64,000 bases of DNA from Nocardioides daphniae (GCF_004777465.1 NZ_CP038462.1:1922001-1986000), one strand, 5' to 3'. Shown: positions 11,540 through 22,510, numbered from the stretch's first letter. The notes: generated by a model not told the origin, from the sequence alone. Numbers and translations: made by a program.

Positions 11540-12124
11540 CTACTCCACCCGCGTCACGCCATGCTCGACCAGGAAGACGGCCCCGTTGGGGACCTCCAAC
11601 CAGTCCCCCGTCTTCTGCGGGTCCCGAAGCACGTCGGCTGCATGACGGATGGCGTCACCGTGGGTGACGAGCACGACGGGGATACCCCGTGCGGCGTCCG
11701 CCCGTGCCTCCGAGAGCACGGCGGCCATCCGGCTGCGGACCTGCGCGGGACTCTCACCCCCGCCGACAGGCAGATGGAGATCTGACCAGTCGTGTTCCTC
11801 GGCCGCGCGCCAGGTCTCCTCGTAGCTGAGACCTTCCAGGGAACCCAGCGCCATCTCGCGCAGACGCGGGTCCTCGAGCACGGGAACCCCCAACCGCCGT
11901 CCGACGACCTCAGCCGTCTCCAGCGCCCGGGTCAGGTCGCTGCTCGTGATCCGCACGGATGTGAGCACGCGGTGACCGAGTACCTGTCCCACCCGATCAG
12001 CGGCAGCTGCTGCCTGCTCACGGCCGGCGGCGGTGAGACGGGGGTGGCGCGTCTGCCCTTGTGTCCTCCGAGCAACGTTCCACTCCGACTCGCCATGGCG
12101 TACGAGGAGGACGGGAGCAGGCAC
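11540..12124 (-). CDS. Histidine phosphatase superfamily protein (phosphoglycerate-mutase-like)
   Basis: 194-residue histidine phosphatase. The phosphohistidine motif LLVRHGESEWN is at residue 6-16, with the partner glutamate region LREMALGSLEGLSYEETW and the second catalytic His in VVLVTHGDAIRH. GTG at 12124 is chosen because the family motif starts a few residues later; a GTG at 12151 is also in frame. It is divergent from cobN across a cobalamin riboswitch. An alpha-ribazole-phosphate phosphatase role (CobC type in enteric naming) is possible from context, but the family is broad and the sequence does not decide. Confidence 0.75.
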   Translation of the reverse strand: MPAPVLLVRHGESEWNVARRTQGQTRHPRLTAAGREQAAAAADRVGQVLGHRVLTSVRITSSDLTRALETAEVVGRRLGVPVLEDPRLREMALGSLEGLSYEETWRAAEEHDWSDLHLPVGGGESPAQVRSRMAAVLSEARADAARGIPVVLVTHGDAIRHAADVLRDPQKTGDWLEVPNGAVFLVEHGVTRVE

Positions 12125-12218
12125 GGTCGACCATTGTGCCCGGCGCTCCACCTGGCACGTCCACGGCCCGACCGCGGACCGGGTCCCGGCCGAGCCGCTC
12201 GTTCCCGTACGCTCGGAC

Positions 12219-12308
12219 AACCCACGGTGCAGGAACCCGGTGAGATTCCGGGGCGGTTCCGCCACTGTGATCCTCCATTGGAGGACAGCCAGACACTGGC
12301 CGTGGGTG
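12219..12308 (+). promoter_or_regulatory. Cobalamin riboswitch upstream of cobN
   Basis: Contains the conserved cobalamin-riboswitch core: ggtgagattccggggcggtt followed by ccgccactgtga, and an agccaga segment before closure. The ends pair as P1 (cccacgg at 12221-12227 with ccgtggg at 12300-12306). It lies 48 bases ahead of the cobN ATG, on the same strand. By family behaviour it should switch off the cobN-cobF-cobQ-cobK operon when adenosylcobalamin is plentiful. Confidence 0.85.
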
Positions 12309-12355
12309 ATCCGACCGCTACACGGGGCGAGAACCCCGGAGGAGGAACCCGGCAC

Positions 12356-15300
12356 ATGACCGCGTCCGCACACATCAGCCTGCTCTCGACGTCCGACACG
12401 GACCTGCTCTCGGCTCGCGCGAGCGGTGCCAGCTACGCCGTGGCCAACCCGGCCCGGAGCACGGGCGGTGAGCTCGATGCCGTCGTGGAGGGCGCCGACC
12501 TGGTCGTCGTCCGTCAGCTCGGCTCGCCCCATGACTTGTGGCAAGGACTCGTCGACCTGCGCCGTGCCGGCACGCCTCTGGTCATCCTGGGTGGCGAGCA
12601 GCAGCCGAGCGCCGAGCTGATGGAGCTCAGCACCGTGCCGATCGGCGTGGCGGCCGAGGCCCATCGCTACCTGGCCGAGGGTGGCCCGGTGAACCTGGCG
12701 CAGCTGCACGCCTTCCTCTCCGACACGGTGCTGCTCACCGGTGAGGGCTTCGACCCGCCGGTCGAGGTGCCGTCATGGGGATTCGCAGCTCGTGAGAAGA
12801 CACTCGACAACACGCTCCCCCAGGTCGGCGTCCTCTACTACCGGGCGCACGAGACCAGCGGGAACACCGCCTTCGCGCACGCCTTGGCCGACGCGGTCGA
12901 CGCGACCGGTCTTGCCGTGGGCGTGCCGATCTTTGCCGGATCGCTGCGCAGCGCGCCCGACGAGCTCTTCGCGGCCCTCGGGGGGCTCGACGCCCTGGTG
13001 GTCACCGTCCTGGCCGCGGGCGGCAGCGTCCCTGCCTCGGTGAGCGCCGGCGGTGACGACGAGAGCTGGGACGTGGAGCGGATCGCCGCCCTCGACATCC
13101 CGGTGCTGCAGGGCCTCTGCCTGACCAGCAGCCGTGAGGAGTGGGAGGCGAACGACGACGGCGTGACCCCGCTTGACTCCGCAAACCAGATCGCGATCCC
13201 GGAGTTCGACGGCCGGATCATCACCGCCCCGTTCTCGTTCAAGGAGATCGACGAGGACGGGCTGCCGCGCTACGTCGCCGACCACGAACGGTGCCGCCGG
13301 GTGGCCGCCATCGCGGTGAACCACGCGCGACTGCGCCACGTGCCGAACGCCGAGAAGAAGGTCGCACTCGTGCTGTCGGCGTACCCCACGAAGCACGCAA
13401 GGATCGGCAACGCCGTCGGCCTCGACACCCCCGTCTCCACCGTGCGGCTGCTGCGGCGGCTGCGCGACGCCGGGTACGACCTCGGCGCCCCCGGCGACAT
13501 CCCGGGCCTGGACCTGGAGGACGACACCCAGGCGGGTGACGCCCTCATCCACGCGATGATCGCCGCCGGAGGCCAGGACGAGGAGTGGCTGACCTCGGGC
13601 CAGCTCACCGATGCCCACGTCCGCATCCCGAGCGAGCAGTACCGCCGCTGGACCTCCCACCTTCCCGCTCCGCTGCAGGACGCGATGACCGAGGCGTGGG
13701 GCGAGGCACCGGGTTCGCTCTTCGTCAACGACGCGGAGGAGATCGTGCTCGCGACGTGGGTCGCCGGCAACGTGGTCATCATGATCCAGCCGCCGCGCGG
13801 CTTCGGTGAGAACCCCGTCGCGATCTACCACGACCCCGACCTGGCCCCGACCCACCACTACATGGCGGCATACCGCTGGCTGGAGGAGCTGCCGGCCAAC
13901 GGCGGGTTTGGCGCCCACGCCGTGGTGCACGTCGGCAAGCACGGTTCGCTGGAGTGGCTGCCCGGAAAGAACGCGGCTCTCTCGGCTGAGTGCGGGACCG
14001 ACGCGGTCCTGGGCAACCTGCCGCTGTTCTACCCGTTCCTCGTCAACGACCCGGGCGAAGGCGCCCAGGCCAAGCGGCGGGCGCACGCCACCATCGTCGA
14101 CCACCTCATTCCACCGATGGCCCGGGCAGAGACCTACGGCGACATCGCGCGCCTGGAGCAGCTGCTCGACGAGTACGGGAACATCGCCGCGATGGACCCG
14201 GCCAAGCTGCCGGCGATCCGGGGCGAGATCTGGCAGCTGATGAAGGCGGCCGAGATGCATCGCGACCTGGGGCTGGAGGAGCGCCCCGACGACGAGGAGT
14301 TCGACGACTTCCTGCTCCACGTGGACGGTTGGCTCTGCGAGATCAAGGACGTCCAGATCCGCGACGGGCTGCACGTCCTGGGGCAGGCCCCCACCGGCGA
14401 GGCGATGGTCAACCTCGTCCTCGCCGTGCTGCGCGCCACCCAGGTGTGGGCGGTGTCGGCAGCGCGGTCCCCGGGCTCCGCTCAGCCCTGGGGCTGTCCG
14501 AGGGCGCGTCCACCACCGAGGTGGACGCCTTCGAGGCCGAAGCGCGCCGACTGGTCCAGGCACTGGCCGACGCGGGGTGGGACCCCGCCGTGGTCACCGA
14601 CCTCCACGAGGATCCCCAGGTGCGAGCCGCACTCGCCTTCGCCGCCACCGAGGTCGTCCCGCGTCTGGCCAGCACCACCGACGAGATGGACGTGCTGCTG
14701 CACGCGCTCGACGGTGGCTACGTCCCGGCCGGGCCATCAGGCTCTCCGCTGCGAGGACTGGTGAACGTGCTCCCGACCGACGCAACTTCTACACCGTCGA
14801 CCCCAGAGCGATCCCCTCGCGTCTGGCCTGGGAGACCGGTCAGGCGATGGCGGAGTCCCTCGTGCGGCGTTACCTCGACGAGACCGGCGAGTACCCGAGC
14901 TCGGTGGGCCTGTCGGTCTGGGGCACCAGCGCGATGCGGACCTCCGGGGACGACGTCGCCGAGGTGCTGGCGTTGCTCGGCGTACGACCCTCGTGGGACG
15001 AGATGTCGCGTCGTGTGAACGACCTCCAGGTGATCGACCTGGCCGAGCTCGGTCGCCCGCGGATCGACGTCACGGTGCGGATCTCCGGGTTCTTCCGCGA
15101 CGCGTTCCCGCACGTGGTCGCCATGCTGGACGACGCGGTCCGCCTGGTCGCCGACCTCGACGAACCGGTCGAGCAGAACTTCGTCCGCGCCCACGCCCGG
15201 GCCGACCTCGCCGAGCACGGCGACGCCCGCCGCGCCACCACCCGCATCTTCGGGTCCAAGCCCGGGTCGTACGGCGCCGGCATCCTGCAGGTCGTCGAGT

Positions 15301-15962
15301 CGGGCACCTGGCGCGACGACAACGACCTGGCCGAGGTGTACACGGCGTGGGGTGGTTTCGCGTACGGCCGCGGTCTCGACGGCGCTCCGGCAGCCGACGA
15401 CATGCGGACCGCGTACCGCAGGATCAAGGTGGCCGCCAAGAACGTCGACAGCACCGAGCACGACATCGCCGACTCCGACGACTACTTCCAGTACCACGGC
15501 GGCATGGTGGCGACCGTCCGCGCGCTGACCGGAGCCGACCCCAAGGCGTACGTCGGCGACTCCACGTCGCCCGACGCGGTCCGTACCCGCTCCCTGCAGG
15601 AGGAGACCAACCGGGTCTTCCGGGCCCGGGTGGTCAACCCGCGCTGGATCGCCGCAATGCAGCGACACGGCTACAAGGGAGCGTTCGAGCTCGCAGCCAC
15701 CGTCGACTACCTCTTCGGCTTCGACGCCACGGCAGGCGTGGTGCACGACTGGATGTACGAGTCGCTCGCCAGCTCGTACGTCCTGGACGAGACCAACCAG
15801 GCTTTCCTGCGCACGTCGAACCCGTGGGCTCTGCGCGGCATCGTTGAGCGCTTGCACGAGGCGGCCGAGCGTGGTCTCTGGGCGGAGCCCGAGCCGGAGA
15901 CCTTGGCGCAACTGCAGAAGGTCTACCTCGAGGTCGAAGGAGACCTGGAGGACGACGCGTGA
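12356..15962 (+). CDS. cobN: Aerobic cobaltochelatase large subunit CobN (two frameshifts)
   Basis: Large subunit of the ATP-dependent cobaltochelatase that inserts Co(II) into hydrogenobyrinic acid a,c-diamide; about 1,202 residues, normal for CobN. The substrate-binding signature [16 protein letters not shown] is intact, as are [18 protein letters not shown] and the C-terminal [18 protein letters not shown]. Two single-base losses break the frame, near 14,450 (around GVGGVGSAV) and near 14,780 (before RNFYTVDP). The ATG at 12356 follows GGAGGAGG and a cobalamin riboswitch. Its stop overlaps the GTG of cobF (GTGA). Its ATPase partner is probably the ChlI/ChlD-like protein at 29,268-31,394, as no CobS/CobT-type pair is present. 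Confidence 0.92.
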
Positions 15963-16710
15963 GACCCCACGTCCACGTCGTCGGCTTCGGCACCGGACCG
16001 CAGCACCTGACCCGCGAGGCGGTACGTGCCCTGCAGGACAGTGACTACGTGCTGGCTGTGCGCAAGCACGACGATGACGACCTGTTGCGGGTCCGCCGCG
16101 CGATCTGCGCGGAGATCGGCCTCGAGCTGGTCGAGGTCCGCGACCCCGAGCGCGACCGGGACGACCCGAGCGACTACCCGGGCGCAGTGCGCGACTGGCA
16201 CGCCCAGCGGGTGCAGGTCTTCGCCGACGTTGTTGCCGAGCGGGGTGGCCGGGCGGCCTTCCTGGTCTGGGGAGACCCGTCCCTGTACGACTCGACGCTG
16301 CGGGTGGTCGGGGCATGGCCGCCGATCCGCGTCTTGCCGGTCTCGGCTGGGACGTGGTCCCTGGCATCAGCGCCCCGCAGCTGCTGGCAGCCCGGCACCG
16401 GATCGTGCTGCACCCGGTCGGTGTTCCCGTCCACGTGACCACCGCTCGCCGGCTGCGAGCCGCAGTCGATGCCGGGCAGCGCAACATCGTGGTGATGCTC
16501 GGCTCGGAGCCGAGCCTCGACCTGCTAGATCAGCTGCCGTCGTGGTCGATCTGGTGGGGCGCCAACCTCGGTTCCGTCGGGGAGCAGCTCCACGCCGGGC
16601 CGGTTCGCGAGGTGCTGCCGCGCATCCGCGAGGCACGAGCCCGGGCCCGGGCGGTCGCCGGCTGGGTGATGGACGTCTACCTGCTCAGGGCTCCCGAGGA
16701 CGATGCATGA
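15959..16710 (+). CDS. cobF: Precorrin-6A synthase (deacetylating) CobF (one frameshift)
   Basis: SAM-dependent tetrapyrrole methylase of about 250 residues that methylates C1 of precorrin-5 with loss of acetate, the step that marks the aerobic cobalamin pathway. Motifs: [18 protein letters not shown] at the N-terminus, the methylase [11 protein letters not shown], and [18 protein letters not shown] in the second half. One G is missing near 16,309, where VVG should continue [12 protein letters not shown]. It starts with GTG overlapping the cobN stop, and its stop overlaps the cobQ ATG. Confidence 0.9.
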
Positions 16711-18206
16711 GTGGGCTGCTAGTGGCGGGTACGACCTCGGACGCCGGCAAGTCGGTGGTCACCACCGGGCTCTGCCGCGCCTTCGCCCGCCGGGGGGTCG
16801 CGGTGGCTCCGTACAAGGCGCAGAACATGTCGAACAACTCCATGGTCTGCATCGACGGTGACGGACGCACCGCCGAGATCGGTCGCGCCCAGTGGGTGCA
16901 GGCGCTGGCCGCGCAGGTGACGCCGGAACCAGCCATGAATCCGGTGCTGCTCAAGCCCGGATCGGACCGGCGCAGCCACGTCGTGGTGATGGGTCACCCG
17001 GCCGGGGAGGTCTCGGCGACCGATTTCGCCACCGGCCGTCGCCACCTCGCCGCGGCCGCCCACGCCGCGTACGACGACCTGGCCTCGCGCTTCGAGGTGG
17101 TCGTCGCCGAGGGCGCCGGTAGCCCCGCCGAGATCAACCTGCGCAGCAGCGACTACGTCAACATGGGGCTGGCCCGCCACGCCGAGCTGCCCGTGGTTGT
17201 GGTTGGCGACATCGACCGCGGGGGCCTGTTCGCCTCGATGTTCGGCACCCTGGCGCTGCTGGAGCCGGCCGACCAGGCGCTGGTCGCCGGGTTCGTGGTC
17301 AACAAGTTCCGCGGCGACCTGGGGCTGCTCCGCCCTGGACTCGAGCAGCTCGAGCACCTCACTGGACGACCCGTGACCGGCGTCCTGCCGTGGCACCCCG
17401 ACCTGTGGTTGGACTCCGAGGACGCGCTCGACCTCGAAGGTCGTCGCAGCCAGGACGGTGCCCGGGTGCGGGTCGCGGTCGTACGGCTCCCCCGCATCAG
17501 CAACTTCACCGACGTCGACGCTCTCGGGCTCGAGCCGGACCTCGACGTCGTCTTCTCCTCCGACCCTCGCGACCTGGCCGACGCCGACCTCGTCGTGCTT
17601 CCGGGGACCCGCGCCACGCTCGCCGACCTGGCCTGGCTCCGCTCACGCGGGCTGGACGTCGCGATCACGCAGCACGTGGCCGCGGGCCGGCCGCTGCTGG
17701 GTATCTGCGGCGGGTTCCAGATGCTGGGCCGCGAGATCCGCGACCCCGACGGTGTCGAGGGTGCGCCGGGCGCCCGGGCCGACGGGCTGGGCCTTCTGCC
17801 GGTCACCACCACCTTCGCGTCGAAGAAGGTCCTACGACTGCCCAGCGGAGAAGCCCTGGGGGCGACCAGCACCGGGTACGAGATCCACCACGGTCGGATC
17901 ACACTCGACGCCGACGCGGAGGAGTTCCTCGGCGGCGCTCGTTCCGGCCAGGTGTTCGGAACGATGTGGCACGGGAGCCTCGAGGGCGACGCGTTCCGAG
18001 CCGCCTTCCTCTCCGAGGCCACGGGTCTGTCCTCCTCCAGCGTCAGCTTCCCGGCGGCCCGGGAGCGCCGGATGGAGCTCCTGGCCGACCTCGTCGAGGA
18101 ACACCTGGACGTCGACGCGCTGCTGTCGCTCGCGCGCCATGGCGCACCGTCGTCGCTGCCGCTGCTCAGCGTTCCCCTGCTCACCGCACCGGAAGGTGAC
18201 CGATGA
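16707..18206 (+). CDS. cobQ: Cobyric acid synthase CobQ
   Basis: Intact 499-residue glutamine-dependent amidotransferase that amidates carboxylates b, d, e and g of adenosylcobyrinic acid a,c-diamide. The N-terminal P-loop ATPase has [15 protein letters not shown] and [12 protein letters not shown]. The C-terminal class-I glutaminase-like domain has the nucleophile in [12 protein letters not shown] and the histidine in [10 protein letters not shown]. Length matches the family. ATGA overlaps on both sides (cobF and cobK) show tight coupling within the riboswitch-controlled operon. Confidence 0.95.
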   Translation: MSGLLVAGTTSDAGKSVVTTGLCRAFARRGVAVAPYKAQNMSNNSMVCIDGDGRTAEIGRAQWVQALAAQVTPEPAMNPVLLKPGSDRRSHVVVMGHPAGEVSATDFATGRRHLAAAAHAAYDDLASRFEVVVAEGAGSPAEINLRSSDYVNMGLARHAELPVVVVGDIDRGGLFASMFGTLALLEPADQALVAGFVVNKFRGDLGLLRPGLEQLEHLTGRPVTGVLPWHPDLWLDSEDALDLEGRRSQDGARVRVAVVRLPRISNFTDVDALGLEPDLDVVFSSDPRDLADADLVVLPGTRATLADLAWLRSRGLDVAITQHVAAGRPLLGICGGFQMLGREIRDPDGVEGAPGARADGLGLLPVTTTFASKKVLRLPSGEALGATSTGYEIHHGRITLDADAEEFLGGARSGQVFGTMWHGSLEGDAFRAAFLSEATGLSSSSVSFPAARERRMELLADLVEEHLDVDALLSLARHGAPSSLPLLSVPLLTAPEGDR

Positions 18207-18927
18207 AGGTACTGCTGCTCGGAGGGACCGCCGAGGCGCGCGACCTGGCGCGGCTCCTGGTGGAGGCCCGAGTCGACGTCACCTCGTCCCTGGCCGGCCG
18301 CGTGGCCCGTCCCCGCCTTCCCGTCGGGCCGGTCCGCATCGGGGCTTCGGCGGGGTCGCCGGGCTCCGTGCCGCGCTCGTCGAGTACGACCTCGTCGTGG
18401 ACGCCACCCATCCCTTCGCCCGGGGCATGAGCGCCAACGCGGCCGAGGCCTGCACGGCCGAGCAGGTGCCGCTGCTGCGCTTCGAACGGCCCGGCTGGGA
18501 GCGCGACCCGGCGTGGCGCTACGTCCGTACCCACGACGGCGCCGCGGCCGTGGCTGCCGAGCTGGGTGAGCGCCCGTTCCTCACCGTGGGCCGTCAGGAG
18601 CTGGCGCGCTTCGTCCCGGCGCTCGGCCACCTGACCGTGCTGGCGCGGGTCGTCGACGTCCCGGAGATCGAGCTCCCGGCTGGCTGGCAGCTGGTCACCA
18701 GCCGCGGCCCGTACACGCTGAAGGGGGATCTCGCTCTGATGCGCGACCACGGGACCGACGTACTCGTGACGAAGGACTCAGGGGGCACCTACACCTGGCC
18801 CAAGATGCAGGCGGCGGCACGGCTGGACGTCCCGGTCGTGGTCGTGGAACGACCAGAGCCGGACCCCCGCACACACGTCGTGCACGCGGTGGGCCCGGCG
18901 CTGGAGTGGGTGCTGTCGCACCGCTGA
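18203..18927 (+). CDS. cobK: Precorrin-6A reductase CobK (one frameshift)
   Basis: About 241 residues; reduces precorrin-6A to precorrin-6B with NADPH. The N-terminal Rossmann-like [19 protein letters not shown] and the family motifs [25 protein letters not shown] and [17 protein letters not shown] are all present. One G is missing near 18,344 (VRIG should run into [12 protein letters not shown]), so the halves are in different frames. The ATG overlaps the cobQ stop. Last gene of the cobN operon; it ends two bases before the convergent cbtA stop. Confidence 0.9.
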
Positions 18928-18928
18928 G

Positions 18929-19716
18929 TCAGGCGGTGCGCTCCTGGGTGGTGCTGATGCGCCCGAGCAACCAGGTGAGGGCGACGCCCAACGACCCCCA
19001 GAGGGTGGCGAGGGTGAGGAGCGAGGAGACCCGGAACTCCCACAGCACGTCGGCCGGGAAGTCGCCCAGCTCGTTGACGCCGGGCATGGCAAGGGCGGCG
19101 ACGGCCACCACCACGACGTACGACACTCCCGCGACGACGACGCCCGTCCAGGAGCCGCGCGAGGCTGCGAGACGGCGTCCGAGGGCGACGACCGCGACCA
19201 TGGCCACGACCGACACGAGGGCGAAGGCGAAGTAGTAGGCGGTTCGCTCACCGATGGTGTCCCCGCTGCCCACCGCCGGAGGGGCGGCTGGGTACTTCAG
19301 GAAGGGGATCAGGGCGTAGGACACGAAGCCCAGTGCCGTGACCAGGGCCGTCGACCCGACCACCGTCAGCCGACCGAGGCGGCCGGCGACCGCTGCGGCG
19401 ATCAGCGCGATGATGCCGCCCAGCGCGACGCCCACTGCCACGGTTGCGGTGGCCAGGCCCCAGGTCTTTTGTGTGGTGCGGGTGATTCCGCCCTCCTCCT
19501 CATCGTCAGCGTGGGTGTGGCTGTGGCCCTCCTCGGCCTCAGCGTGGCTGTGGTCCTCGGCGGCGGGTTCGGCGGGAGCCTCCGCCGCGGCGGCCTCCTC
19601 GAGGCCGATCGCGGTGTCGATCGGCGGTTCGCCGACGGTGAAGGCCACCGCGAAGGTCAGGAGTCCGCGATGAGCCCGGCCAGGAGGCCGCGGACCAGGA
19701 AAGTACGTGCGTTCAC
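18929..19716 (-). CDS. cbtA: Cobalt transporter subunit CbtA (one frameshift near the start)
   Basis: Predicted cobalt transporter subunit of about 262 residues with five to six membrane spans. The GTG at 19716 begins VNARTFLVRGLLAGLIAG, typical of CbtA; one G is missing near 19,668, after which LLTFAVAFTVGEPPIDTAIG continues. A histidine/acid-rich loop (DHSHAEAEEGHSHTHADDEE) is a plausible metal-collecting segment. Helices with VGVALGGIIALIAAAVAG and a C-terminal SSLLTLATLWGSLGVALTWL follow. It lies 130 bases downstream of cbtB on the same strand, under the shared cobalamin riboswitch. Confidence 0.85.
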
Positions 19717-19848
19717 TTGTGGATCCAGTTTCTGTGGTCGTCGAGATCACCGCGCAGGCAGCGCGGCGTGACCGAGCACCCGTCGAGGGATCGGTGGAAG
19801 GGCCGCCCGAGGGCGGCGCTGCTCAGGTGAGCTGCTGAGCCGGCGGGC

Positions 19849-20081
19849 TCAGTGGCAGGGTAGCCGAGCAGGTGACGACCGTCGTGGACCCACTCGTGGA
19901 TCACGGTGCCGGCGGGGATGGAGACAGCGCCCTGGTCGGCGCTGACGAAGAAGATGACCAGCAGGCCCAGCAGTCCGACAAAGAACGCCCACGGCGCGAG
20001 CTCGCGCAGGTCGACGGTCGGAATCTCGACGGTGGGAATGGCCGGAGCGCCGGGGAACGGCGCGGCATGGGTGTGCGACAT
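19849..20081 (-). CDS. cbtB: Cobalt transporter subunit CbtB (one frameshift at the C-terminus)
   Basis: Small single-span CbtB-type protein, about 77 residues. It has a His-containing N-terminus (MSHTHAAPFPGAP), one helix (WAFFVGLLGLLVIFFVSAD) and the conserved VIHEWVHDGRHLLGYP. The family usually ends in CH, and restoring one C near 19,857 gives exactly GYPCH followed by a stop at 19,849; as written, the frame runs on into non-coding DNA. It partners CbtA. The cobalamin riboswitch directly upstream on this strand links cobalt uptake to B12 status. Confidence 0.85.
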
Positions 20082-20121
20082 GAGTCCTCCTCAGGGTTCT
20101 GCGCCCTGGTGGTGTGGGATG

Positions 20122-20220
20122 GACGAGTGCCTGGGTCTGACTCCACCGCCCGAGGACGGTGACACAGCAGCGCGACTGTGCCGGATTCACACCGGCTTCC
20201 ATGGCATTCGCAAGACTCAT
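20122..20220 (-). promoter_or_regulatory. Cobalamin riboswitch upstream of cbtB
   Basis: Read on the minus strand it contains ggaagccggtgtgaatccgg then cacagtcgcgctgctgtg and gagtcagaccc, the cobalamin-riboswitch core. The ends pair (gatgagt with actcgtc, one G-U). It precedes cbtB by about 40 bases. It should repress cobalt uptake when adenosylcobalamin is present. Confidence 0.85.
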
Positions 20221-20270
20221 CGTACGCCCTGCGCCGACGGCTGTACGGCCGTGCACCACCGGCTGGTACG

Positions 20271-20446
20271 GTGCGCGTGCCGTGGTGCACGGGAAGCCGG
20301 TGGAAGACCGGCGCGGCCCTCGCCACTGTGAGCGCGGAGCTCCGCGACCTCACCGACACTCCGGTGTCGGGACCACTGGGCACATGCCTGGGAAGGTCGG
20401 TCGCAGGGTGTCGATGCGCGAGCCAGGAGACCGGCCACGGCGCGTT
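20271..20446 (+). promoter_or_regulatory. Cobalamin riboswitch upstream of the btuF-type operon
   Basis: Plus-strand core cgggaagccggtggaagacc, then cctcgccactgtgagcg and a distal gagccaggagacc. The outer stem pairs gcgcgtgccgtgg with ccacggcgcg. It ends about 30 bases before the lipoprotein ATG. Only about 50 bases separate it from the opposed riboswitch for cbtB, so the region controls cobalt and corrinoid import in both directions. Confidence 0.85.
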
Positions 20447-20477
20447 CACATCCACGAGGTCCTTGGAGAACAGATCC

Positions 20478-21473
20478 ATGATCAACCGTACCCTCATGCC
20501 CGTGGCGTCCCTCGCCGGGGCCGCCCTGCTCCTCGCCGGCTGCGCCGGTGCGCCGGAGAGGAAGTCAGAAGCCGCCGGGGCCGACGGGAGCGTTCCCGTC
20601 GAGCTCACCAACTGCGACCACGACGTCGTCGTGCCCTCCGCCCCCAAGCGGGTCGTCACCCTCAACCAGGGCGCCACCGAGGTGGTCCTCGCGCTCGGGC
20701 TGGGCGACCGCCTCGCCGGCACCGCCTACCTTGACGACACCGTCTCGGACCGCTGGTCCGAGGAGTACGAGCAGGTGCCGGTGCTCGCCGACGAGTACCC
20801 CACCCACGAGGCTGTCCTCGAGGCAGAGCCTGATCTCGTCTACGCCTCGTACGCCTCTGCGTTCGACGAGGGCGTGGCCGGTGACCGGACCGCCCTGGCC
20901 GACTCGGGCACGGCGTCCTACCTGTCCCCCTTCGGGTGTCCCGAGGAGGACCAGCGTCCGACCCCGACGTTCGACGCCGTCTGGCAGGAGCTGGACGACG
21001 TCGCCGCCTTGCTCGGCGATCCGGCCAGCTCGCGGAAGGTAGTGGCCGACCAGCAGGAGACCCTCGACGCCGTCGAGGAGGCAGCGGTCGGCAAGGGCCT
21101 CACCGCCCTCTGGTACGACTCAGGCGACAAGACCCCGCTGGTCGGCGGCGGCCAGAGCGGACCACAGCTGATCCTTGACGCGGTCGGCGCGCGGAACATG
21201 TTCGCCGACATCCAGCGCGGCTGGGGTGAGGCCAGCTGGGAGGACGTCCTCGAGGTCGACCCCGACGTCATCGTCCTGGCCGACGCCAGCTGGTCCTCGG
21301 CGGCGGAGAAGCGTGCATACCTGGAGAAGGACCCGGTGTTGAGCGAGCTCACCGCGGTGCAGGAGGGCGCGTTCGTGACCGTGGCCTACTCCGAGGCCAC
21401 GCCCGGAGTGCGGATGGTGGACGGCGCGGTCTCCGTCGCCGAGCAGTTGGCCGCCCTCCGGCTCGAGAAATGA
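20478..21473 (+). CDS. Corrinoid-type ABC transporter substrate-binding lipoprotein (BtuF-like)
   Basis: 331-residue lipoprotein with signal peptide and lipobox LLLAGCAG (lipidated Cys near residue 22), then a periplasmic-binding fold of the BtuF/FecB class (VVTLNQGATEVVLALGLGDR, VDPDVIVLADASW). It would capture a corrinoid (or possibly a siderophore) outside the membrane for the BtuC/BtuD-like partners. The cobalamin riboswitch immediately upstream argues for corrinoid or cobalt-related cargo. The ATG at 20478 has GGAGAA at good spacing. Its stop overlaps the permease ATG. Confidence 0.88.
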   Translation: MINRTLMPVASLAGAALLLAGCAGAPERKSEAAGADGSVPVELTNCDHDVVVPSAPKRVVTLNQGATEVVLALGLGDRLAGTAYLDDTVSDRWSEEYEQVPVLADEYPTHEAVLEAEPDLVYASYASAFDEGVAGDRTALADSGTASYLSPFGCPEEDQRPTPTFDAVWQELDDVAALLGDPASSRKVVADQQETLDAVEEAAVGKGLTALWYDSGDKTPLVGGGQSGPQLILDAVGARNMFADIQRGWGEASWEDVLEVDPDVIVLADASWSSAAEKRAYLEKDPVLSELTAVQEGAFVTVAYSEATPGVRMVDGAVSVAEQLAALRLEK

Positions 21474-22510
21474 ACCCGGCCCGCCCGGCGGGCCGGACCC
21501 TCCTCGTCGTCGCGTTCGCCGTGCTGGCCCTCGTGGCCAGCGCGGCCGTCGCCCTGGCCCTCGGCTCAGTGGACGTCCCGCTGAGCCGGGTGCTGGCCGT
21601 GCTCGTACGACGCCTCGGCGGGGGAGGCGACGTGACCGTCTTGGAGGACCAGCTCGTCTGGCAGCTGCGGCTTCCCCGGGTGCTGGGGGCCGTCGCCGTC
21701 GGTGCCGTCCTCGCCCTGTGCGGGGCCGTCCTGCAGGCGCTGACCCGCAACGACCTCGCCGACCCCTTTCTCCTCGGCGTCTCCAGCGGGGCGACCGTCG
21801 GTGCTGTGACCGTCATGGTGCTCGGCATCGGTGTCGGAGGGCTGGTGGCCAGCACAGCTGTGTCGGCCGCGGCCTTCACGGGCTCGCTGGCCGCGCTCGC
21901 CGTCGTCCTGCTGATTGCGGCCGCGGGCGGCCGCGGACTGAGCCCGCACCGCACTGTGCTCGCCGGGGTCGCGGTGGCGTACCTGTGCAGCGCCTACACC
22001 TCCGTCGTGGTGATCATGCACGGCGAGGGCGACGCAGCCCGCCGGGTGCTGAGCTGGACGCTCGGTTCGCTTGCCGGCGTGCGGTGGGAGAGCTCGCTGG
22101 TGCTGCTGGGCGCGGCGGCTCTGGGACTCGTCTGGTTCTGCGCCTACGCCGAGCGCCTGGACGCCTTCACCTTCGGTGAGGTGTCGGCGCTCTCACTGGG
22201 GGTGCCGGTCACCTCGACACGCTGGCTGCTCATGGTGGGCACGGCGTTGGTGACCGCGACCACCGTTGCCTACGTCGGGGTGATCGGCTTCGTCGGCCTG
22301 GTGGTCCCCCACCTGGTCCGCCCCGTGGTGGGGCACCGCCACGCGGCCGTCCTGCCCGCCTCGGCGTGGGGCGGGGCGGTCCTGCTGGTCTGGGCCGACA
22401 CCGCCGCACGGTCACTGGTGGAGCGCCAGGAGGTGCCGATCGGCGCCCTCACCGCCTTGTTGGGCGTACCCGTCCTGATCTGGCTGATGGCAAGGAGGCC
22501 ACGGACATGA
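21470..22510 (+). CDS. BtuC/FecCD-type ABC permease
   Basis: 346-residue permease of the FecCD family with about ten predicted membrane helices. Family motifs: RLPRVLGAVAVGAVLALCGA, the NDLADPFLLGVSSGATVGA loop and the C-terminal YVGVIGFVGLVVPHLVRP. It forms the translocation channel for the binding protein upstream and the ATPase downstream. ATGA overlaps at both ends show a single translational unit. Length and motifs are complete. Confidence 0.9.
   Translation: MNPARPAGRTLLVVAFAVLALVASAAVALALGSVDVPLSRVLAVLVRRLGGGGDVTVLEDQLVWQLRLPRVLGAVAVGAVLALCGAVLQALTRNDLADPFLLGVSSGATVGAVTVMVLGIGVGGLVASTAVSAAAFTGSLAALAVVLLIAAAGGRGLSPHRTVLAGVAVAYLCSAYTSVVVIMHGEGDAARRVLSWTLGSLAGVRWESSLVLLGAAALGLVWFCAYAERLDAFTFGEVSALSLGVPVTSTRWLLMVGTALVTATTVAYVGVIGFVGLVVPHLVRPVVGHRHAAVLPASAWGGAVLLVWADTAARSLVERQEVPIGALTALLGVPVLIWLMARRPRT

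Noticed and set aside
12773..14563. 596-codon open frame opposite cobN
   Set aside because: Mirrors the cobN reading frame and has no independent motif.
19713..20081. 122-codon version of cbtB overlapping the cbtA start
   Set aside because: The extra C-terminal residues have no family match; restoring one C gives the expected short CbtB ending in GYPCH.
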